From NCBI GenBank assembly GCA_900541505.1, contig UQKK01000015.1, positions 9,268-73,267 on the forward strand: a stretch of DNA of 64,000 nt. Reading direction: 5' to 3'. The position numbers and the translations under genes are program-made. Below, one piece after another: positions 57,956 through 64,000 of the stretch. The stretch's first letter is position 1. Each line of letters begins with the position of its first letter. The notes under the pieces are model-generated. The model made no database searches, was not told the origin of the DNA, and saw only the letters and a program-made list of their open reading frames with translations. The stretch comes from an uncultured Ruminococcus sp. (GTDB lineage Bacteria > Bacillota > Clostridia > Lachnospirales > Lachnospiraceae).

Positions 57956-58957
57956 TTACCCTATAGTACTCTTCAAAAGACGCATAAGGTTCTCTCCAAG
58001 AAATCCTTTGATTTCCGCCTCTGTAAACCCTGCTTCTATCAATTTATCAACAAATGCCGGCAGTCCTTCATGGGTTTTAATCACATCGAATGTCTCATTT
58101 TCTACTTTATGATTCATTCTGTCGAATTGGTCAAGTCCCATACCCATAATGCTTGCTGCACCCATCTGCTTCATATACTGACAATGACGGACCAAATCAT
58201 CTACTGTGGTATGCTCCTGATCTTCAAAACGCAGCATCATACTAACTCCATTAAGTCCTACTACACAAGAGCGCTCCATCATCATCTTGAGCTGTTCATC
58301 TGTAAGATTTCTCGGTGAACGGGATATCTCATAAACATTGGAGTGTGTCGCCATAAAGGGTTTCTCAGTTATCTTTGCCAAATCCCAGAATCCTTTAAAG
58401 TTCATGTGTGACACATCTAACAACATTCCCAATTCTTCCGCATATGAAATTAGTTTTTCCCCTTCCTGTGTAACACCATATCCGGGGTTGTCACTATAAA
58501 AGCGGGCTCCATCAGCCGCCCAGTTAGACCTTGCCCAGCATAAGCCAAGAACACGGACACCCAAATCATAAAATGTCCTCAGCAGAAATACATCTTCATT
58601 CAGTGGTTCTACCCCTTCTATCGTAATCAGGATACCTATCTTCCCTTGCTTTCTTGCTTTCAGGATTTCTTCTGTATTCTTTACGATAGTGACTTCATCC
58701 TGCAGTTCTTCCAGTTCTTCATACAGCACAGCTATTTGTCTGAGTGCCCGGCGCAGACCTGTTTCCGGTAAATCTTTGCTGTCCACGAAAACTGCTGCAA
58801 AAATAACATCTACATAACCTGCACGAAATGTATCGAGATAATCTTCTTTTATAACATGCTTTCTGCCATCCCGGTGCTTTCTTTCCATATCAGACAGTAA
58901 GTCTAAATGAGCATCTATTACTATAGTTTCTTCAAGTATCTCCCTGCTTGTTTTCAT
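57956..58957 (-). CDS. Membrane-dipeptidase family (M19) zinc peptidase
   Basis: A 333-residue cytosolic M19 peptidase that cleaves dipeptides, including those with D-residues. Zinc ligands are visible: VIDAHLDLLSD, ILITIEGVEPL, LLDVSHMNFKG and PFMATHSNVYE. Length is typical of bacterial forms, and no signal peptide is present. It is first in the unit, so imported peptides are probably cleaved here. GGGAGAGG precedes the ATG. Confidence 0.93.
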   Translation of the reverse strand: MKTSREILEETIVIDAHLDLLSDMERKHRDGRKHVIKEDYLDTFRAGYVDVIFAAVFVDSKDLPETGLRRALRQIAVLYEELEELQDEVTIVKNTEEILKARKQGKIGILITIEGVEPLNEDVFLLRTFYDLGVRVLGLCWARSNWAADGARFYSDNPGYGVTQEGEKLISYAEELGMLLDVSHMNFKGFWDLAKITEKPFMATHSNVYEISRSPRNLTDEQLKMMMERSCVVGLNGVSMMLRFEDQEHTTVDDLVRHCQYMKQMGAASIMGMGLDQFDRMNHKVENETFDVIKTHEGLPAFVDKLIEAGFTEAEIKGFLGENLMRLLKSTIG

Positions 58958-59294
58958 TCCCTCTCCCTTCTCAAATTATTTTTCTACCATGGTATTTTTT
59001 AATTTATAGTTATTATGTCAGTTTTTATTTTTTGAATCAATTAAGTTTTCTAGCATATAGATTACAAATATTGCCCTATTTGCATAAATCATTTTTGAAT
59101 TTTCATTGATTTTTTTGTATTTTTCACAAAAATATAGACTTAGATGCGATTAATCTTTGTTTTTTATTCTCCTCTATTTCCTTACATTTCCACACAGCTT
59201 TTGTCATTTTTATTTGATTTATCTTGTTTTTTCTGCTAATGTTCAATATAAACAAATATTGCTGCTACTGTTAATCTGAAGGAGGGCTTGAAAT
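58958..59294. other. Divergent, very A/T-rich promoter region
   Basis: A 337-base gap between the dipeptidase unit and the AraC gene. Besides the dipeptidase promoter (59012-59040) it has a perfect TACCATGGTA palindrome (58984-58993) in the dipeptidase leader. No gene is present. The AraC protein is expected to bind here. Confidence 0.5.
59012..59040 (-). promoter_or_regulatory. Promoter of the dipeptidase-peptide transporter unit
   Basis: On the minus strand TTGATT (59035-59040) and CATAAT (59012-59017) are 17 bases apart, 55 bases before the dipeptidase ATG. Only moderately close to consensus, as expected for a promoter needing an activator. Confidence 0.6.
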
Positions 59295-60167
59295 ATGGAT
59301 GCATTATTTTTATCGCGCGCAGAAGTATACAATGGGAATTACTCGATAACAAAAAGAGATGCCTCACATGAATTTACTAAGGATATGCATTATCATGATT
59401 TTTATGAAATGCAGTTTTATCTCTGTGAATCTGAAGATGGCAAGATAGGAGAGATTACAATCAATGGTAAAACAAGGGAATTGTCGCAGGGTTGTATGGT
59501 ACTCATCAATATGTTTGACACCCATCAGATAAAAATCACCTGTCAGGTACCTTACACACGCTATTGTATTTCCTTTGACTCTAGCCTGCTGCTTTTTGCC
59601 TGTTCCAACCGTTCGAATCTTTTTAATATCTTCTCACACTGCACTGATGTAAAATATTCAAAGCCTCTTACAAATGCACAGATTGCCACGTTTGTAAACA
59701 TTTACAACAAACATGAGAATCTGAATCTGGAACATGGTAATGATATTATGGAAAAAGCTATTATCCTGGAAATCTTTGCTCACATTTACGATATCTTTTA
59801 TGATGGGCAGGAAATCAGTGCCACAAACTCACGGAGCCTTACTGTCATTACAGAATTGATAAACTACATAGATGCCAATATATCTCAGGACCTTTCTCTG
59901 GAGCGCCTTGCGGAACATGTAAATTTCAGCACTTTCCATCTAAGCCGCATGTTCAAACGCTATACAGGGACAACCCTGAATAAATATATAATTACAAAAA
60001 GAATCGACAAGGCTAAAATACTTTTAAAAGGTTCTCTGCCTATAACAGAAATCAGTAAAGAGATTGGATTTAATAATTACAATCATTTTTACCGTACTTT
60101 TAAAAGTATGACAAATGTCAGCCCTGTCGATTACCGGAAGCAAGTCACTTCCTCTGTGAAGGAATGA
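59295..60167 (+). CDS. AraC-family regulator, divergent to the peptide-transport unit
   Basis: A 290-residue AraC-type activator. The N-terminal sensing domain has YHDFYEMQFYLCESEDGKIG and a cupin-like LSQGCMVLINMFDTHQIKI. Two C-terminal HTHs are SLERLAEHVNFSTFHLSRMF and ITEISKEIGFNNYNHFYRTF. AAGGAGG precedes the ATG. The divergent arrangement with unit A strongly suggests that it controls that unit. Confidence 0.94.
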   Translation: MDALFLSRAEVYNGNYSITKRDASHEFTKDMHYHDFYEMQFYLCESEDGKIGEITINGKTRELSQGCMVLINMFDTHQIKITCQVPYTRYCISFDSSLLLFACSNRSNLFNIFSHCTDVKYSKPLTNAQIATFVNIYNKHENLNLEHGNDIMEKAIILEIFAHIYDIFYDGQEISATNSRSLTVITELINYIDANISQDLSLERLAEHVNFSTFHLSRMFKRYTGTTLNKYIITKRIDKAKILLKGSLPITEISKEIGFNNYNHFYRTFKSMTNVSPVDYRKQVTSSVKE

Positions 60168-60191
60168 TGATTTTGCTGTATTTATATTCCC

Positions 60192-61163
60192 CTACTTCCC
60201 TTTCCTGTACACCGCCTGGTTCCGCTCTCCATCCTCCTCGATGTACACGTCCGGGAAACTCTGGATATACTGTTTAAACTGGGAATATCCATAGTCTCTG
60301 ACTTTAAAGTCCCCAAAGCGGTTGCGGATTTTATTGCCGAGCGTTCCCAAGGGGACGCCCTGCTTTCCGGCGTCCCGGATGAGCTGGATGATATATTCCT
60401 CCAGCATTTCATTTTTGCTCTTATCCTCATACAGGGTCACGGATACCTTTGTGCCGTCCTGAATGAGTTTCAGCTTGGGAAATGTCTCCAGGAATTTGGA
60501 GAGCAGGCTGTACCCATAGCGTCTCACGTCGAAGTCCGGGTACAGCTTTACAAGCCTGCTGCCCACTTCGCCCAGCCCGGTCTCTTTATTATCATTCTGG
60601 TTCTCGGTAATGATTTTCACCACAGCTTCCTCAATCTTCGTCTTGGAAACTGCCGTGTCATTTTCCTCTTTCTCTGCATCTTTGCCGGAGTTTACATGCG
60701 TATTGCTGCGCTCCTCTTTATCCAGAGCGCTGTCCTCCAAAAGCAGCTCCAGCTCTGTGAAAATATCGCACGCTTTGCGGAATGGCTGCGGAGTTTTCGT
60801 CTCGCCCATGCCGATTACGGTCTTGCCGCTCTCTCTTAAGCGGCTTGCCAGCCTTGTAAAATCGCTGTCGCTGGACACCAGGCAGAAGCCTTCCAGCTCG
60901 CTTGTGTACAGCATATCCATGGCATCGATAATCATTGCCGAATCGGTCGCATTTTTCCCGTAAGTATAGCTGAACTGCTGAATCGGTGTGATAGAGTTCT
61001 GTAAAAGTTCAGCCTTCCACCCTGCGTTGTTCGTCTTTGTCCAGTCCCCGTAAATTCTTTTGTAAGTCACGTTCCCGTACTTGGACAGCTCATCCAGTAT
61101 AGGCTTGATGTATTTTGCTGACACATTGTCCGAATCAATCAGCAGTGCGTATCGGTCTTCCAT
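60192..61163 (-). CDS. NYN-domain protein with two OST-HTH/LOTUS domains
   Basis: A 323-residue putative RNase. The N-terminal NYN (PIN-like) domain has YALLIDSDNVS (D10, D12), DSAMIIDAMDMLYTSELEGF and CLVSSDSDFTRLASRLRESG, the acidic residues of a metal-dependent nuclease. A charged linker (150-190) is followed by two LOTUS-type RNA-binding domains (GLGEVGSRLVKLYPDFDVRR, VPLGTLGNKIRNRFGDFKVR, each with a DVRRYGY-like or VRDYGYSQF end). The ATG lies inside the end of the upstream phosphoesterase gene (25-base overlap), so both are coupled to the Wadjet operon. Confidence 0.9.
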   Translation of the reverse strand: MEDRYALLIDSDNVSAKYIKPILDELSKYGNVTYKRIYGDWTKTNNAGWKAELLQNSITPIQQFSYTYGKNATDSAMIIDAMDMLYTSELEGFCLVSSDSDFTRLASRLRESGKTVIGMGETKTPQPFRKACDIFTELELLLEDSALDKEERSNTHVNSGKDAEKEENDTAVSKTKIEEAVVKIITENQNDNKETGLGEVGSRLVKLYPDFDVRRYGYSLLSKFLETFPKLKLIQDGTKVSVTLYEDKSKNEMLEEYIIQLIRDAGKQGVPLGTLGNKIRNRFGDFKVRDYGYSQFKQYIQSFPDVYIEEDGERNQAVYRKGK

Positions 61164-61708
61164 GTTTTATATACCTCTCCCTCTAAATTTTTCCATGTAA
61201 ATGTTCCATTCTCGTATATCATATAGCTATGTTCTGAATTTTCCTTGGGAATCGACACTGAACCCGGATTTATGTATCGGAATACCAGTCCGTTCTCCCC
61301 TTTTACTTCCTCGCATGCGGGCACATGGGTATGTCCGTTCAGCAGGATATCCCCTGTCTTCAGCATGGGCGGATACTGCGGGTTGAATGTATGCCCGTGG
61401 GTTGCGAATATAGTGATTCCATCTAATTCTAAAAAGCAGTACTCCGCCATGATTGGGAACGGCAACACCATCTGGTCCACTTCTGTGTCACAGTTTCCCC
61501 GCACGCAGAGTATTTCCTGCTTCAGCGGACTCAAAAGTGCAATCACTTCTTTCGGCGCATATTTTTCCGGCAGGTCATTGCGGGGACCGTGATATAAAAT
61601 ATCCCCCAGCAGCATGAGTCTCTCTGCCTTCTCCCTGGCATACGCCTCGAGCATTTTCCCGCAGTAATGCGCAGACCCGTGTATGTCTGATGCTATCATA
61701 AGTTTCAT
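61139..61708 (-). CDS. YfcE-type metallophosphoesterase
   Basis: A 189-residue calcineurin-like phosphodiesterase. Metal motifs are MIASDIHGS, LLGDILYHGPRNDLPE, CVRGNCDTEVD, FATHGHTFNP and LNGHTHVPA; all are complete. Family members cleave phosphodiesters such as cyclic nucleotides or small RNA ends. Its ATG overlaps the JetD stop by 4 bases (ATGA), with AAGGAG in front. It is therefore a fifth gene of the Wadjet operon as read here. Confidence 0.9.
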   Translation of the reverse strand: MKLMIASDIHGSAHYCGKMLEAYAREKAERLMLLGDILYHGPRNDLPEKYAPKEVIALLSPLKQEILCVRGNCDTEVDQMVLPFPIMAEYCFLELDGITIFATHGHTFNPQYPPMLKTGDILLNGHTHVPACEEVKGENGLVFRYINPGSVSIPKENSEHSYMIYENGTFTWKNLEGEVYKTWKTDTHC

Positions 61709-63003
61709 AAATTTTGTTCTCCTTTCAGCAAAAAGCTCTCCTGCTCAATCCCCAGCCCGGTTTCTGTCATCTTATCAATCAAAGGCTGCAGGAGCGGCTC
61801 TTTCAGCTTTTTCAGTTTTTCCAGCTTTTGTGTTTCGATTGGCTTCGCGTATGCTCTGTACATTTCAAATGTCTCTGTATCCATGTACAGCGGAGTCAGT
61901 TTAGGAAATATTTTTGTTTTTATGTAATGGAAAATCTTTACTCCCCCATAATCCAAGTCTCCGCTGTGCAGATAGCAAATATTCTGATTTTCCACCGCGC
62001 AATACAGTTTTCGCAGAAATTCTCTTTCCTTCGGGGTGAAATATCCGTGGCTGAATATATAGAGTGTATCCGGCTGGCAGGGAGCGGATACAAAGTTTGC
62101 CTTATTTTCTATAGTGACGATTCTTTTCAGTCCCGGCTGTGTTTCCTGGATACGGGCATGTTGGAGCATAGCGCTGTTAAGAGTCACCCCGTAGAACCAG
62201 TCCCCTGTCTGAATCTGTCTCCAGCCGGTTTCACCGGGCACCTTGATTTCCAGAGACAGAGGTCCCTTCACGGAAAGTTCCTGCGCGTACTCCTCTATGA
62301 AAATCTGAGAAAGGATTTCTGTATCGTCCATCTCTGCTTCGTCCAAATCTGCATCGATTTTCACACAATACTTTCTCGCCTGTTTTACCACGAAACTTTG
62401 ACATTCCTTTTCAAACCGCTTTGTGTCACCGAGATACTTCTTGCTGAACAGCCGCTTGTAAATGGGCTCATCCTGTTTATCCAGCCCCCGGAAACACATT
62501 TTATATGCCTCTGCTCTTTCGTACGTCTCACGTACATTGCGGCTCTCCGTTCGGGCGAGCAGATTTTCATAATACGCGCGAATCCAGGGTTTCCTCACTT
62601 GTGACAGTTCTTCTTCCAGCAAAGCTTGATACCGCTGTGTCCAGTACCATCTCGGCTGGAAATCCGAATCAACCGTCTTTTGGTACACTTCACAAAAATA
62701 CGGCATATCCTCCAGCCGATAGGACAGGGAATCAAATTCCATCCCTCTGTATCCCCTGCTCCAGTTAATCTGCATCAGTCCGGCTTTTTCGAGCCTTACG
62801 GCAGCTTCCGTCACCTCGGACTGTAAATGTTCTCTGGTAAAAAGCTGCCCCTTTTTATTGTCCAGACTCTTTCTGCCTGTGCTTCCTTTTCTCCACTGAT
62901 TCTCACTATTTTCCACCTGGGCGATGATTTTCCCGATGAGATATTGTACCTCCCTGTCCCCACTCCAGTCGGGAAGACATTTCTCCGAATCAATGTCCCT
63001 CAT
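61705..63003 (-). CDS. jetD: Wadjet nuclease subunit JetD
   Basis: The nuclease of the Wadjet plasmid-restriction complex. The 432 residues have the usual N-terminal extension, then a topoisomerase VI-A-like TOPRIM centre: VTIENKANF (E299) and HSGDLDYGG (D349, D351). These residues match the metal-binding sites of JetD. The start is 6 bases after the JetC stop and GGGGGAGGAG precedes it. The overlap with the phosphoesterase gene indicates a single transcript. Confidence 0.9.
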   Translation of the reverse strand: MRDIDSEKCLPDWSGDREVQYLIGKIIAQVENSENQWRKGSTGRKSLDNKKGQLFTREHLQSEVTEAAVRLEKAGLMQINWSRGYRGMEFDSLSYRLEDMPYFCEVYQKTVDSDFQPRWYWTQRYQALLEEELSQVRKPWIRAYYENLLARTESRNVRETYERAEAYKMCFRGLDKQDEPIYKRLFSKKYLGDTKRFEKECQSFVVKQARKYCVKIDADLDEAEMDDTEILSQIFIEEYAQELSVKGPLSLEIKVPGETGWRQIQTGDWFYGVTLNSAMLQHARIQETQPGLKRIVTIENKANFVSAPCQPDTLYIFSHGYFTPKEREFLRKLYCAVENQNICYLHSGDLDYGGVKIFHYIKTKIFPKLTPLYMDTETFEMYRAYAKPIETQKLEKLKKLKEPLLQPLIDKMTETGLGIEQESFLLKGEQNL

Positions 63004-63009
63004 CTGTCT

Positions 63010-64000
63010 CTACTCCTCCCCCGCAAGCTGTCCGAACTCCTGTCTCTCAAACTCCTGTATGGAGATGTGCCGTTTATTGGGATTGGCGAACACAAAGGTC
63101 TTATCCACATTTTCGATGTAATTCTGTATCTTATCATTGGTAGCGCTGATTATCGCCTGGAAGCCCAGCCCCCGGATAAGCGAAATACAGCTTGCCACTT
63201 TCTCGGCATCCATTTTTGAAAAGGCTTCATCCAGTACTACAAGGCGGATGGTGGACGGTCTCTTAATCTTCGCCGGAAGATTGATTTTATATATCTGGGC
63301 GAAGCTGGCGAGCAGGGCAATGTACAGCGGATTCTGTCCCTCGCCGCCGGAGTTTTTCTTTATCATGCGGCTAAGCCCTATGCGCATCTCTTTCTCCCCG
63401 TGGACAATCTGCTGCATGTCAAAGGAGAGATAGGTGCGGTAGTCCGCATATTTATCCATATTCTTTTTAGCCTCTTCCAGTTCTTCCCGAGTGGCATTTT
63501 CCGGCGGAATGAAGATTTGAATGAGTTCGTTCATCATATCCCCGTACTCCTGCTCGTGCTCCATGGTGAACAAATCCATCTGGTCATCAAAATGGTCACT
63601 GAGCTGGGAGGGCTGGATGTCCAGTGCTTCATCCATAAACATCCGGTAATACTTCCCGTCCGGTCCTTTGTTTTTGGAAATCACAAACTGGTACTTGTCC
63701 TTTCCGAAGTCCAGTCTGCTGATGATACGGTTCAGTTCGTCCTTCTGCTGATATGCCTCCCGGATGGCGCTGCGAATCTTATAGATAAAGTCCTCTTTAA
63801 AATGCTCTACCGCAAATGCCGCCTGTTCCTTCGCTGCTTCCCGGTATTTCTCCAAATTCTCGCAGGTGAGCGTGTGCAGAAGTTTTTTGTAAGGCTCGTT
63901 GCTCTCGATGGTGGCAGAAAAGGAGCGGTTGGGATATCTTTGCAGATAATGGCTTCTCCTATCAATTAATTTTTGGTAACTTATTTCTTTCTTTTGCTCT
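63010..64000 (-). CDS. jetC: Wadjet SMC-like subunit JetC (N-terminal part outside window)
   Basis: The frame is open to the right edge, so this is the C-terminal third of an SMC-type motor that extrudes plasmid DNA. An ABC signature (NSGGEGQNPLYIALLASF) is followed by Walker B RLVVLDEAFSKMD and a D-loop, then AIISATNDKIQNYIENVDKT. The remaining window part (about 330 residues) is mostly coiled-coil (REAAKEQAAFAVEHFKEDFI, EEAKKNMDKYADYRTYLSF). JetA and JetB should lie to the right. Confidence 0.9.
   Translation of the reverse strand, partial: EQKKEISYQKLIDRRSHYLQRYPNRSFSATIESNEPYKKLLHTLTCENLEKYREAAKEQAAFAVEHFKEDFIYKIRSAIREAYQQKDELNRIISRLDFGKDKYQFVISKNKGPDGKYYRMFMDEALDIQPSQLSDHFDDQMDLFTMEHEQEYGDMMNELIQIFIPPENATREELEEAKKNMDKYADYRTYLSFDMQQIVHGEKEMRIGLSRMIKKNSGGEGQNPLYIALLASFAQIYKINLPAKIKRPSTIRLVVLDEAFSKMDAEKVASCISLIRGLGFQAIISATNDKIQNYIENVDKTFVFANPNKRHISIQEFERQEFGQLAGEE

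Overview
The window looks like chromosomal DNA of a gut-type Clostridia, most likely Lachnospiraceae. The reasons are a Tn1549-like conjugative element with DUF3849, DUF4314, DUF3789 and DUF3852 families, purine-rich AGGAGG ribosome sites, NiaR control of nadABC, a class B sortase, and a YitT/GntR/FGGY gene style. No 16S rRNA or other phylogenetic marker is present, so this is an inference from gene families.

Region 1 (1 to about 20,620) is part of an integrative conjugative element, read entirely on the minus strand. It carries VirB4 (cut by the left edge), sortase B, a VirB4-N-like protein, PrgI, a TrbL/VirB6-like channel protein, a VirB2-like DUF3852 protein, a very large thioester/SpaA surface adhesin, SpoVG- and AbrB-like regulators, a Dam methylase and a run of small accessory proteins. 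Relaxase, coupling protein and integrase are not in view. At least eleven unrelated proteins here end in a similar short tail: an acidic stretch followed by Gly/Pro-Met and a terminal Met, Leu or Gln. Three factor-independent terminators divide the accessory part into several transcripts. The element appears to abut, and may have truncated, a flavodoxin gene near 20,625.

Region 2 (20,594 to 27,990) holds the flavodoxin remnant, a carboxymuconolactone decarboxylase-cupin fusion behind a MerR-type promoter with a 19-bp spacer, an AAA/DUF4143 ATPase flanked by a duplicated 33-bp operator-like repeat, an AraC regulator, a HipB/HipA-like pair, tRNA-Cys, tRNA-Glu and a lipoprotein.

Region 3 (28,017 to 36,403) is a six-gene minus-strand unit: methyltransferase, membrane-anchored propeller-like protein, DUF3810 metalloprotease-like protein, ECF sigma factor, its probable anti-sigma factor, and a transglutaminase-like lipoprotein. 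A solitary LPD3-like nuclease-type gene follows. Region 4 (37,281 to 41,001) is nadA-nadB-nadC-niaR with a clear promoter, a palindromic operator candidate and a strong terminator.

Region 5 (41,048 to 59,294) contains two catabolic units. Unit B (41,116 to 50,666) combines a TIM-barrel protein, a DHDPS-family aldolase, a fucose-isomerase-family protein, an EutH-like transporter, a flavoprotein, an FGGY kinase, a cupin, a GntR regulator, an enolase-superfamily dehydratase and a YitT membrane protein. I cannot match this combination to a named pathway. Unit A (51,083 to 58,957) is an M19 dipeptidase with a complete peptide ABC transporter, an acetyltransferase and a HAD phosphatase, divergent from an AraC regulator.

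Region 6 (60,192 to the right edge) is a Wadjet (JetC, JetD) plasmid-defence operon whose genes run by overlap into a YfcE-type phosphoesterase and a NYN-LOTUS putative RNase. This extension is one of the most interesting things in the window.
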